Of a stretch of DNA of 51,373 nt, positions 13,958 to 22,068 are shown piece after piece; within the stretch, counting starts at the first letter, position 1; each line of letters starts with the position of its first letter. Where the stretch lies: positions 14,412 to 65,784 of the forward strand of contig DLTS01000024.1 in assembly GCA_002501485.1 (NCBI GenBank), read 5' to 3'. Below the pieces are notes generated by a model that did no database searches, was not told the DNA's origin, and saw nothing but the letters and a program-made list of their open reading frames with translations. The DNA comes from Acidimicrobiaceae bacterium UBA7830 (GTDB lineage: Bacteria; Actinomycetota; Acidimicrobiia; Acidimicrobiales; Ilumatobacteraceae). The translations under genes and the position numbers were made by a program.

Positions 13958-15592
13958 TCACATCATGCCGCCCATACCTCCCATTGGGTCCATGCCGCCA
14001 CCCATAGCTGGGGCGGGCTCCGGCTTGTCGGCAACAACACACTCGGTCGTTAGAACAAGCGCAGCGATTGATGCAGCGTTTTGCAGTGCTGCACGAGTCA
14101 CCTTGGCGGGGTCGATAATACCCGCCTTGACAAGATCGGTGATCTCGCCTGTGGCTGCGTTGAGGCCGACAGCCCCAGACTCAATCTCAACGGCCTGAAC
14201 CATGACTGAACCTTCAAGGCCAGCGTTCATCGCAATGTTGCGAGCGGGTGCCACGAGTGACTCATAAACCAAGCGTGCGCCGGTCTGCTCGTCGCCTTCG
14301 AGGCCAGAAACAACGTCGGCAACTGATGCGCGGGCACGAACGAGAGCGGTACCGCCACCGGCGACGACACCCTCTTCGATTGCTGCACGCGTCGCTGACA
14401 CAGCATCTTCAATGCGGTGCTTCTTCTCTTTGAGCTCGACCTCGGTGGCCGCGCCAACCTTGATCACGGCAACGCCACCAGCAAGCTTTGCGAGGCGCTC
14501 TTGGAGCTTCTCACGATCCCAGTCGGAATCAGTGTTGTCGATCTCAGCCTTGATCTGGTTGATGCGGCCGACAACATCTTCACCTGATCCGCCACCGTCA
14601 ACGATGGTGGTTGCATCCTTGGTGATGATGACGCGCTTTGCGGTTCCAAGCAGGTCGAGCGTGGTGTTCTCCAACTTGAGGCCAACATCTTCGCTGATGA
14701 CTTGACCGCCGGTGAGCACTGCCATGTCTTGGAGCATCGCCTTGCGGCGATCGCCAAAGCCGGGAGCCTTAACCGATGCCGAAGCAAAGGTGCCGCGGAT
14801 CTTGTTGACAACGAGGGTTGCAAGTGCTTCACCTTCGATGTCTTCAGCAATGATCACGAGAGGCTTGCCGGTCTTCATGACGCCCTCGAGGACGGGAAGA
14901 AGCGACTGAACCGTTGAAATCTTGCCCTGGTTGAGGAGGATGTAGGGCTCCTCAAGGACTGCCTCTTGACGATCGGTATCGGTCACGAAGTATGGCGACA
15001 AGTAGCCCTTGTCGAACTGCATGCCCTCGGTGAACTCGAGCTCGGTGCCGAACGTATTCGACTCCTCAACGGTGACAACTCCGTCTTTGCCAACCTTGTC
15101 GATCGCCTCGGCGATCACCTCGCCAATTGAGTTATCTGCAGCAGAGATCGTTGCAACGTTGGCGATGTCTGATTTGTCGTCAACATCTTTCGCCTGTGCG
15201 AGAATCGAGTCAACAGCAGACTTCACAGCCTGCTCGATGCCCTTCTTCACGCCCATTGGGTTGGCTCCAGCAGCGACATTCTTCATGCCGACCTGAACCA
15301 TTGACTGTGCAAGCACGGTTGCGGTGGTGGTCCCGTCACCAGCGACGTCGTTGGTCTTGGTTGCGACTTCCTTCACGAGCTGGGCGCCCATGTTCTCGAA
15401 CTCGTCCTCGAGCTCGATTTCTTTTGCGATCGAGACGCCGTCGTTCGTGATCGTCGGAGCACCAAACTTTTTGTCAAGCACGACGTTACGGCCCTTAGGC
15501 CCGAGGGTCACTTTGACCGCATCGGCGAGCTTGTTAACGCCAGCCTCAAGGGACTTACGAGCGTCGTCATCAAACTTAAGAATCTTTGCCAT
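13958..15592 (-). CDS. groEL: 60-kDa chaperonin GroEL
   Basis: A 544-residue chaperonin subunit of standard length. It shows the ATP-binding motif GDGTTT at 85-90, the conserved start AKILKFDDDAR and a Gly-Met-rich C-terminal tail (MGGMGGMM) that lines the folding cavity. It starts 9 nt after the groES stop, so both form one operon. The GGM-type tail marks the essential housekeeping chaperonin rather than the His-tailed GroEL1 paralogue common in Actinobacteria; the operonic groES fits this. Confidence 0.98.
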   Translation of the reverse strand: MAKILKFDDDARKSLEAGVNKLADAVKVTLGPKGRNVVLDKKFGAPTITNDGVSIAKEIELEDEFENMGAQLVKEVATKTNDVAGDGTTTATVLAQSMVQVGMKNVAAGANPMGVKKGIEQAVKSAVDSILAQAKDVDDKSDIANVATISAADNSIGEVIAEAIDKVGKDGVVTVEESNTFGTELEFTEGMQFDKGYLSPYFVTDTDRQEAVLEEPYILLNQGKISTVQSLLPVLEGVMKTGKPLVIIAEDIEGEALATLVVNKIRGTFASASVKAPGFGDRRKAMLQDMAVLTGGQVISEDVGLKLENTTLDLLGTAKRVIITKDATTIVDGGGSGEDVVGRINQIKAEIDNTDSDWDREKLQERLAKLAGGVAVIKVGAATEVELKEKKHRIEDAVSATRAAIEEGVVAGGGTALVRARASVADVVSGLEGDEQTGARLVYESLVAPARNIAMNAGLEGSVMVQAVEIESGAVGLNAATGEITDLVKAGIIDPAKVTRAALQNAASIAALVLTTECVVADKPEPAPAMGGGMDPMGGMGGMM

Positions 15593-15601
15593 GTTGTTAC
15601 C

Positions 15602-15895
15602 TCACTTCTCCACAATTGCAAGTACGTCGCGGCCCGAAAGAACGAGCAAATCATCACCATCAACGGCAACTTCAGTTCCGCCGTACTTTGAGTACAGAAC
15701 AACGTCACCAACGTTGATGCCAAGCGGAATCAATTCACCGTTGGCCTCGGCGCGCTTTCCAGGGCCTACAGCGAGAACGGTGCCCTGCTGTGGCTTTTCC
15801 TTTGCCGTATCGGGAATCACGAGTCCTGACGCAGTCTGCGTCTCGGCCTCATTCGGCTTGACGACAATGCGGTCATCGAGCGGCTGTAAATTCAT
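15602..15895 (-). CDS. groES: 10-kDa co-chaperonin GroES
   Basis: A 97-residue lid protein for GroEL. The start ATG 15895 begins NLQPLDDRIVVKP, the canonical N-terminus, and is preceded by a strong GGAGG ribosome site. The frame is open to 15961, but the added residues are unrelated to the family. The mobile-loop region (AETQTASGLVIP) and the ending (DVLAIVEK) are typical. Two CIRCE-like operators lie 56-130 bp upstream, so heat-shock control by HrcA is expected. Confidence 0.97.
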   Translation of the reverse strand: MNLQPLDDRIVVKPNEAETQTASGLVIPDTAKEKPQQGTVLAVGPGKRAEANGELIPLGINVGDVVLYSKYGGTEVAVDGDDLLVLSGRDVLAIVEK

Positions 15896-15950
15896 GTTGC
15901 AAGCCTCCATGGCGTGAACCGGGGTTGATGTAGTAACGCCAATTAATTCG

Positions 15951-15977
15951 TTAGCACTCATAATTGACGAGTGACAA
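15951..15977 (-). promoter_or_regulatory. CIRCE-like HrcA operator 1 of groESL
   Basis: TTAGCACTC, a 9-nt spacer, then GAGTGACAA. The left half-site is a perfect match to CIRCE (TTAGCACTC-N9-GAGTGCTAA) and the right half has two mismatches. It lies 56 bp upstream of the groES start, where bound HrcA would block transcription. A possible -35 TTGTCA on the minus strand overlaps its right half. Confidence 0.85.
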
Positions 15978-15998
15978 TGCTACGGTGCGTGCGGCCGA

Positions 15999-16025
15999 TT
16001 AGCAACCGGCAATAGGGAGTGCTAA
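15999..16025 (-). promoter_or_regulatory. CIRCE-like HrcA operator 2 of groESL
   Basis: TTAGCAACC, a 9-nt spacer, then GAGTGCTAA. Here the right half-site is perfect and the left half carries two mismatches, the mirror image of operator 1. The two operators are 48 bp apart centre to centre. The end of the element overlaps the stop codon of maf (16022-16024). Confidence 0.75.
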
Positions 16026-16612
16026 CCGGTTGAGCGAGTGGTTCCCGCAGTGTTCACACCGGCTTTTCGCAGCAACCCGACGGTTTCGGCGAGGGGAAGC
16101 CCAACCACATTTGACACACTGCCCAAAATCGATGTGACAAATCCTCCGGCCCGTCCTTGGATGCCATATGCCCCGGCCTTATCGAGAGGTTCTCCGGAGC
16201 GGACATACCAGTCGATTTCTTCCATACCGAGAGACCTAAACGTCACCGCGGTCGACACGACCACCGAGTCGAAGAGGTCACCATGGGCCACACAGACCGC
16301 AGTATGCGTGAAGTGCTCCCGACCTGATAGCGACCGCAGCATCGAGGCCGCTTCTGCGGCATCAACCGGTTTCGCAAGAATCACACCATCGCAATCAACT
16401 GTTGTATCGGCTGAGAGAACAACCGCATTCGGATACGACTCGTGCACCGTCTGCGCCTTCATCGTAGCGACACGAGCGACATAAGTCTTGGCGTCTTCAC
16501 CGACCAGCGACGATTCGTCAACATTAGCTGGCACCACTATGAAGTCGACATCAAGATCGCTCAACAGTGTTTTTCGGCGCGGTGAACCCGACGCAAGAAC
16601 AAGTTCAGCCAC
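16022..16612 (-). CDS. maf: Maf-family nucleotide pyrophosphatase
   Basis: A 196-residue enzyme of the Maf/HAM1-like fold that hydrolyses non-canonical or modified nucleoside triphosphates. The hallmark LASGSPRRKTLL is at the N-terminus, followed by the catalytic aspartate region (SADTTVD) and the GAYGIQG motif. GTG 16612 is preferred because it puts the usual few residues before LASGSPRR and overlaps the dusB stop by 8 nt; ATG 16639 would add nine residues. It is the last gene of the alr-tsa-dusB series and ends within the groESL operator region. Confidence 0.9.
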   Translation of the reverse strand: MAELVLASGSPRRKTLLSDLDVDFIVVPANVDESSLVGEDAKTYVARVATMKAQTVHESYPNAVVLSADTTVDCDGVILAKPVDAAEAASMLRSLSGREHFTHTAVCVAHGDLFDSVVVSTAVTFRSLGMEEIDWYVRSGEPLDKAGAYGIQGRAGGFVTSILGSVSNVVGLPLAETVGLLRKAGVNTAGTTRSTG

Positions 16613-17804
16613 CCGAAATCGCCATCTCTCGAGCGTCATCGGGAATCGTCATATCGCTATCTGCATCGTCAGCGGTCAGAAAGCCCTCTGGCAACGCAAC
16701 CTTGATGGGACCGTTCGTATGACCACGTCGAATGCGCGCCCCTCCCTCAACGATCTGGGCTGACCTGTCGAGTTCGGCGAGCAACTGCTCGAGCTCAGCA
16801 ATGATGGCCACCATCGAAAAGCGGCGCCGCAATTCAGGACCAACCGGATACCCGGTGAGATACCACGAGGCATGCTTGCGAAAATCTCGCATCGCAAAAT
16901 TCTCACCATCGAGCCGCTTGCCCTTCCTAGTCACAACATCGGCCGAATAATGATCAACAAGAGCCCGGGCATGCGACAGCATTCCGTCGGCAACCTCTCC
17001 AAGAGTTCTAGGCGCTGGAACCGGTCGACCTGTAAATGCATCAACCAAATCGGAGAACAGCCACGGCCGACCGAGGCATCCACGACCGATCACAACTCCA
17101 TCGCACCCGGTCTGATTCATCATGTTGAGCGCATCCTGGGCTTCCCAGATATCACCGTTGCCCAACACTGGAATGTTGTGGCCGGCGTCGACAACAAGCT
17201 GTTTGAGTTGCGTTATCGCGCCCCACCTTGCATTGCCCGAGTAGTGCTGCTCAACGGTTCGTGCATGCATTGCTACCCATGCCGCTCCCTCGTCGGCACA
17301 AATCAGCGCAGCATCTCGATCGGTTCGAAAGACATCATCGAGACCCATCCTGAACTTTGCCGTCACCGGAATACCAAATGGTTCGGCGGCTTTCACCGCA
17401 GCACGGAAAATGGCTCGAAGTAACGCCGGGCGGGCGGGAACAGCAGCTCCACCACCTTTTCGCGTCACCTTCGCCGCCGGGCAACCGAAGTTGAGGTCGA
17501 CATGATCGACCAGCCCCTCTTCGCAGACAATGGAGACGGCATGCCCCAACTGAGTCGGATCACTGCCATATATCTGCAGACTTCGCGGGTTCTCATCGGG
17601 AGCAAATGACATCATTCGCATCGTTTTCTCATTTCGATGAACAATGGCTGCCGCCATCACCATCTCATTGACGTACACCAAACCGGGAGCGTGCTGACGA
17701 CAAATTGAGCGAAAAGCAGCGTTGGTCACGCCCGCCATCGGCGCCAACACCACCGGTGCAGCCAACGTATGGTCGCCGATCTTCATCGGGATTCGCTCAG
17801 CCAT
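16605..17804 (-). CDS. dusB: tRNA-dihydrouridine synthase (DusB type)
   Basis: A 399-residue flavoenzyme that reduces uridines in the tRNA D-loop. It has a TIM-barrel start (APMAGVTNAAFR), the catalytic cysteine C108 in LNFGCPAAKVTRKGGG, and FMN phosphate-binding segments (NGDIW, GVVIGRGCLGRPW). The C-terminus is longer than in E. coli Dus proteins and ends in an Asp-rich tail of unknown role. It overlaps tsaD by 8 nt on one side and maf on the other, so it belongs to the tRNA-modification operon. Confidence 0.93.
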   Translation of the reverse strand: MAERIPMKIGDHTLAAPVVLAPMAGVTNAAFRSICRQHAPGLVYVNEMVMAAAIVHRNEKTMRMMSFAPDENPRSLQIYGSDPTQLGHAVSIVCEEGLVDHVDLNFGCPAAKVTRKGGGAAVPARPALLRAIFRAAVKAAEPFGIPVTAKFRMGLDDVFRTDRDAALICADEGAAWVAMHARTVEQHYSGNARWGAITQLKQLVVDAGHNIPVLGNGDIWEAQDALNMMNQTGCDGVVIGRGCLGRPWLFSDLVDAFTGRPVPAPRTLGEVADGMLSHARALVDHYSADVVTRKGKRLDGENFAMRDFRKHASWYLTGYPVGPELRRRFSMVAIIAELEQLLAELDRSAQIVEGGARIRRGHTNGPIKVALPEGFLTADDADSDMTIPDDAREMAISGG

Positions 17805-18840
17805 CAGCGATCCCCGCTTCCACTAGGGGCATAGAGGGAAACGCTCCGATATCAAGACGGCTCGGACCCAGGGCCCGCAGCCGATGCCAACCTGCAGCAC
17901 CAATCATCGCAGCATTATCAGTGCACATCTCACGTCCAGGGAGAAATGCTCCGATACCGACAACTGCGCAGGCTGCATGAAGATCAGACCGCAATTTAGT
18001 GTTTGCCGCAACGCCGCCTCCAAGAACAACCCCGGTTGCTCTCACTTCGCGAGCTGCCTTCATCGCTTTGTGGACTAACACATCACTCACCGCTTGCTGA
18101 AACGATGCAGCGATGTCAACAGACGACACTTCCGGATGCTTGCGAACAAAGTTCACCACCGAAGTCTTCAGTCCGCTGAAACTGAAATTGAGACCGTCGT
18201 CCATCATCGCCCTTGGAAAATCCACTGCTCCCGGGTCACCTTTGGTGGCGGCACGATCAATCGCTGGGCCACCCGGATAACCGAGGTCAAGATAACGGGC
18301 GACTTTGTCGAACGCCTCCCCCGCTGCATCATCGATCGTGCGACCGAGCAGCCGGTAGTCGCCGTGCCCTCGCATCTCGATGAGCATGGTGTGACCCCCG
18401 GATACGAGCAACACAACCAACGGAAACTCCAAGGTCGATTCCTCAAGAAAGCTTGCGTAGAGATGCGCTTCGAGATGGTTCACTCCGACAAACGGTTTGT
18501 TCCAAGCCAATGCGAGAGCCTTCGCCGACGACACTCCGACGAGCAGCGCTCCGATGAGACCGGGGCCGACGGTGCACGCAATCGCATCAATGCGGCGCTC
18601 ATCAATTCCTGCGTCAGAGATTGCCCGACGCACGACCGGATTGATCGATTCAAGGTGGGCGCGGCTTGCCACCTCAGGAACAACGCCACCGAACTCGGCA
18701 TGTACATCAATTTGGCTCGAGACCACCGATGACACCACGTCATCGCCGCCCATCACCACGGCTGCGGCAGTCTCGTCACAACTCGTCTCGATTCCAAGGA
18801 TGACCGTATCTGGTCCAACGACGACCTCTGGTAGCAGCAT
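17797..18840 (-). CDS. tsaD: tRNA t6A37 threonylcarbamoyltransferase TsaD
   Basis: A 347-residue ASKHA-fold enzyme that transfers the threonylcarbamoyl group to A37 of ANN-decoding tRNAs. The metal ligands H122 and H126 (NHLEAH) and the later CTDNAAM aspartate are present, with nucleotide motifs GIETSCDET and LLVSGGHT. ATG 18840 shares one base with the rimI stop (TGATG). A frame opening upstream at 18873 lies within rimI and is not favoured. Its partners TsaB and TsaE are encoded nearby. Confidence 0.96.
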   Translation of the reverse strand: MLLPEVVVGPDTVILGIETSCDETAAAVVMGGDDVVSSVVSSQIDVHAEFGGVVPEVASRAHLESINPVVRRAISDAGIDERRIDAIACTVGPGLIGALLVGVSSAKALALAWNKPFVGVNHLEAHLYASFLEESTLEFPLVVLLVSGGHTMLIEMRGHGDYRLLGRTIDDAAGEAFDKVARYLDLGYPGGPAIDRAATKGDPGAVDFPRAMMDDGLNFSFSGLKTSVVNFVRKHPEVSSVDIAASFQQAVSDVLVHKAMKAAREVRATGVVLGGGVAANTKLRSDLHAACAVVGIGAFLPGREMCTDNAAMIGAAGWHRLRALGPSRLDIGAFPSMPLVEAGIADG

Positions 18841-19364
18841 CACGCACACCTCCCTGTCAGCCGATCTGCGCAACGGTCAAGATAGTCATCATCGCCGAGT
18901 CGATGACACCACATCACCACGGCATCCTCGCCGTGCTCATAGTAAGCCTTTCGGTAACCCGCAGGCGCAAAGCCAAACCGCTGATACATCTCCTGCGCCG
19001 GCTCAGCCGACGCACGAACCTCAAGAGTCCACGCCGTCGCTCGTTGTGCCCGCGCGTGTTCCGCAAGCTTCATCATCAGTGCAGCACCAATGCCCTCACG
19101 GCGCACTGACTCACTAACCGCAATGTTCGTCACGTGCGCCTCTCGGTCACCTGCGGCTTCGACAACCCATAACCCGGCATATCCCGCGATTGTCCGGCCA
19201 CGGCGAGCGATGAGGTAGTGACGTCCCCCCCGACCAACCTGGGTAAGTTCGTCAAGAAATACCTGACGCGACCAGTGCCGGTCGTAGGTTGCGGCTTCAA
19301 TCGCAAGCACTTGTCGCAGATGGCGGCGCTTCATCGCTTCGATCACGATTCCTCGCCGCATCAT
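18840..19364 (-). CDS. rimI: ribosomal protein alanine acetyltransferase RimI
   Basis: A 174-residue GNAT enzyme predicted to acetylate the N-terminus of ribosomal protein S18. The acetyl-CoA loop is RREGIGAAL, followed by the ALxWTLEVR-like strand, A/E-rich helix and YQRFGF typical of RimI. ATG 19364 overlaps the tsaB stop (ATGA) and has a GAGGTGAGG-like ribosome site. The first frame start at 19388 is inside tsaB. The family usually sits between tsaB and tsaD, as here. Confidence 0.9.
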   Translation of the reverse strand: MMRRGIVIEAMKRRHLRQVLAIEAATYDRHWSRQVFLDELTQVGRGGRHYLIARRGRTIAGYAGLWVVEAAGDREAHVTNIAVSESVRREGIGAALMMKLAEHARAQRATAWTLEVRASAEPAQEMYQRFGFAPAGYRKAYYEHGEDAVVMWCHRLGDDDYLDRCADRLTGRCA

Positions 19365-20062
19365 GACCTCACCTCGCGCGTGCTCCAATTGATCTGGGCA
19401 TCGGGCTGGCGAAGGTACACCGGCTCAACCATCTGCTCTGCAACTGTCTCATCACGAATTGCTCGGAGAACTGCCTCACTTGCCAGCACCGGTGCCGATG
19501 GGTGAACCGCGGCACCAATCGAGCAACTAAAACCGGCCGTGATGTCGTCGCCATAGCGGTGGGCCCCATCGCCGACACACACACTCGACTGGTCTCGCGC
19601 CATCAAATCTGATACCAAATCGTCAACTGACCCGACAGTCGGTTGATGCAAGAGCTCAAGCCCTTGGTGAGTGCGCCGGTACATCGCCCAGAAGACTTCA
19701 GACTTTCGCGCATCAATAACAGGCACGATGATGCCGTCTGTGGTCGGCTCCGCTGCCGCCAATACCTCAAGTGATGTGATCGGCACCATCGGAATGTTGA
19801 GCGCCATTGCCAATGATTTTGCGGTTGCGATTCCGACCCTCATGCCAGTGAATAATCCGGGGCCGACATCAATTGCAATTGCTCCGACTTCAGAAAGTTC
19901 GATATCGGCCCGTTCGCACACGAACTGAACGCAGGGAACGATCGACTCTGCATGACGACGGCCTCGAGCAACTTCGACATTGGCTAACACCCCGTCTGAC
20001 GCTGCAAGGGCGACGCCGACCGATTCGGTTGCACTTTCAATGCCGAGAACGATCACGACCAT
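19361..20062 (-). CDS. tsaB: t6A synthesis scaffold TsaB
   Basis: A 233-residue ASKHA-fold protein (also called YeaZ) that dimerises with TsaD in the t6A complex. It begins VLGIESATES and carries the conserved GPGLFTGMRVGIATAK region. ATG 20062 lies 10 nt inside the end of tsaE and has GGAG just before it; the frame upstream to 20104 is tsaE coding sequence. It is coupled to tsaE upstream and rimI downstream. Confidence 0.93.
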   Translation of the reverse strand: MVVIVLGIESATESVGVALAASDGVLANVEVARGRRHAESIVPCVQFVCERADIELSEVGAIAIDVGPGLFTGMRVGIATAKSLAMALNIPMVPITSLEVLAAAEPTTDGIIVPVIDARKSEVFWAMYRRTHQGLELLHQPTVGSVDDLVSDLMARDQSSVCVGDGAHRYGDDITAGFSCSIGAAVHPSAPVLASEAVLRAIRDETVAEQMVEPVYLRQPDAQINWSTREVRS

Positions 20063-20535
20063 GCCTCCAAAGCGGTTGACAGCATGTCGCGACGACGGTC
20101 CCAACTTGGCCCCACCGTTTCAAGAGCTACTTCCCGTAGTTCACCGGCATCATCATCGATGTCGACGTCGATGTGGACTTCTAAATAGTCGGCGATCTCA
20201 TCGATCGCGGCCTCTCCCCATTCAATAAGCACGACACCGCTGAATTCTGCAAGTTCACTCAACGCAAGGTCAGCGACCTCTACCGTTCGATCAAGCCGAT
20301 AGAGGTCAGCGTGGTGCACAGTGAGATTGCCACAGTCGTAAGTGTTCACCAGCGTGAACGTAGGAGAGGTCATCGGTTCGGCAACGCCAAGGGCGGCTCC
20401 TATGCCCTGAGCGAACACCGTTTTCCCAGATCCCATTTCGCCGGTTAACACGACGGTGTCACCACTTCGAACGACCGGCGCAAGAGCAGCCGCAAGGTCG
20501 CGCGTGTCGCTCGGGGATGTCGTTCGAAACCACAT
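20053..20535 (-). CDS. tsaE: t6A synthesis ATPase TsaE
   Basis: A 160-residue P-loop ATPase (YjeE family) that drives turnover of the TsaB-TsaD complex. The Walker A motif GEMGSGKT is at 32-39, the switch-like TSPTFTLVN follows, and the IEWGE Walker-B-like motif is near 118. ATG 20535 is chosen; the frame extends upstream to 20655 through the 3' end of alr, which is not expected. The ribosome site is weak, in line with the 13-nt gap after alr and likely read-through translation. Confidence 0.92.
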   Translation of the reverse strand: MWFRTTSPSDTRDLAAALAPVVRSGDTVVLTGEMGSGKTVFAQGIGAALGVAEPMTSPTFTLVNTYDCGNLTVHHADLYRLDRTVEVADLALSELAEFSGVVLIEWGEAAIDEIADYLEVHIDVDIDDDAGELREVALETVGPSWDRRRDMLSTALEAWS

Positions 20536-20548
20536 ATTGGTAACGATG

Positions 20549-21703
20549 CTACGACCGCTCAGCCGGCAACCCCACTGCTCGTCGTGGAACGCGCCCACTG
20601 ATCTGGCAGACGATCTCGTAACCAATCGTGCCCAGTCGTTCTGCCCACTCTTCAACGGTCATGTGCTCATTACCTTGGCGGCCGATAAGCACGACCTCGT
20701 CTCCGATATCAATCGGGTCACTCTCATCTTCGGGGCCAAGATCGACCACGAGTTGATCCATGGTCACCACGCCGACGACAGGTCGACGGCGACCACCAAT
20801 GAGCACCACGCCACCAACTTCAGACCATCGACGAGGGACTCCGTCGGCATACCCAACGGGGATGGTTCCAAGCCGTGTGCGTTGAGTGGTTTGATATCGC
20901 CACCCATACGAAACGTGCTCCCCCGCTTCAACAACTTTCACGTACGACACCCGAGCCCACCAGCGCAGCGCAGCCGAAAACACGTCTCGATCGAGTTTGA
21001 CCTCAGTAGACGGGTCAATTCCATACAACGCAATGCCCGCTCGAACGTAGGAGTACCGACTTTCAGGCACCAACAACGCCGCAGCAGAGTTTGCCATGTG
21101 AATTTCGGTCTCGGGTTCAACGAGTGAGGTCATCAACGCAAACTCGTCACTCTGCTGAGCAATTCCTGGATGGCCAGGTATGTCAGCCGTTGCGAAATGG
21201 GTCGCCACACCAACAAGTTGAAGATTCGGGTGCTGCTGAATGCGTGCAATTAGCGCCCCGGCAGACGAAGGTTCTGCACCAACGCGGCGCATTCCGGTAT
21301 CGACTTTGAGATGAACTCTCGCAATCACTCCGCGTTGCTGTGCGACCGATCCAAGTGCGTCGATCGACTTCGACCGGTACACCATCACTTCGGCGTTTGC
21401 AGCGAGAAGCATCCCATATTGGTCGTGAGGCTGATCGCTCAACGCCAGAATCCGCGACTCAATACCGGCGTTGCGTAACTCAGCAGCCTCTTGCACGAGC
21501 GCAACGGCGAGACCACTGGCGCCACCCGCAACAGCTGCCCGACTCACCGTTATCGCACCATGCCCGTAGCCATTCGCCTTCACCACTGCCCACACAGAAC
21601 TTGGTGCACATAGCTCAACAAGGTGACGCATATTGCTCTCGATGGCGTCGGTGTCGACATCCACCCCCGACCATCGCTGTAACGAGAGATCTTCCTTCGT
21701 CAC
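20549..21703 (-). CDS. alr: alanine racemase
   Basis: A 384-residue PLP enzyme that makes D-alanine for peptidoglycan. The cofactor lysine is K42 in VVKANGYGHG. The conserved RAGIALYG, the second-subunit tyrosine in HVSYGWRYQ and the IPVGYADGVPRR and VTMDQL motifs are all present. It overlaps acpS by the ATGA at 21700-21703. It is the first enzyme of the alr-tsaE-tsaB-rimI-tsaD run, an order seen in many Actinobacteria. Confidence 0.97.
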   Translation of the reverse strand: MTKEDLSLQRWSGVDVDTDAIESNMRHLVELCAPSSVWAVVKANGYGHGAITVSRAAVAGGASGLAVALVQEAAELRNAGIESRILALSDQPHDQYGMLLAANAEVMVYRSKSIDALGSVAQQRGVIARVHLKVDTGMRRVGAEPSSAGALIARIQQHPNLQLVGVATHFATADIPGHPGIAQQSDEFALMTSLVEPETEIHMANSAAALLVPESRYSYVRAGIALYGIDPSTEVKLDRDVFSAALRWWARVSYVKVVEAGEHVSYGWRYQTTQRTRLGTIPVGYADGVPRRWSEVGGVVLIGGRRRPVVGVVTMDQLVVDLGPEDESDPIDIGDEVVLIGRQGNEHMTVEEWAERLGTIGYEIVCQISGRVPRRAVGLPAERS

Positions 21704-22068
21704 TCAGCAACCACCTGCGCGATCGCCACGCTGTCACCGTGGGACAGGCTGAGATGCCAACGCTCGACCCCTACTTCAGTTGCGAGTTCGAACGCTCTTC
21801 CGACAACAAGTAACGATGGAGCACCACTTTCGGCTTTCGTCACCGACACGTCATGAAATCCGAACGCCCCAAGCCCAAGACCAAGGGCCTTCATCGATGC
21901 TTCTCGGGCAGCAAACCGAGCAGCAAGCCCAGGCACGTCATCGACACGGCCTGATAGCGAGTCGAGTTCGGCGTCCGTAAACAACCGGGTTCGCATCGAC
22001 GGTGTTCGAGTCAGCGAACGACGAAATCGCTCGATGTCGACAACGTCAACGCCGACACCGATCATCAC
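21700..22068 (-). CDS. acpS: holo-[acyl-carrier-protein] synthase
   Basis: A 122-residue phosphopantetheinyl transferase that activates acyl carrier protein. It shows GVDVVDIERF (Mg-binding D8) and FAAREASMKALG (E56, K60), the two family signatures. It overlaps the GlmS-like gene by 4 nt and alr by 4 nt, so it is translated in a tightly coupled series linking amino sugar, fatty acid and cell-wall precursors. Confidence 0.95.
   Translation of the reverse strand: MMIGVGVDVVDIERFRRSLTRTPSMRTRLFTDAELDSLSGRVDDVPGLAARFAAREASMKALGLGLGAFGFHDVSVTKAESGAPSLLVVGRAFELATEVGVERWHLSLSHGDSVAIAQVVAE

Noticed and set aside
15324..15917. A 197-codon plus-strand frame opposite groEL and groES
   Set aside because: Composition is typical of an antisense shadow and both opposite genes are certain.
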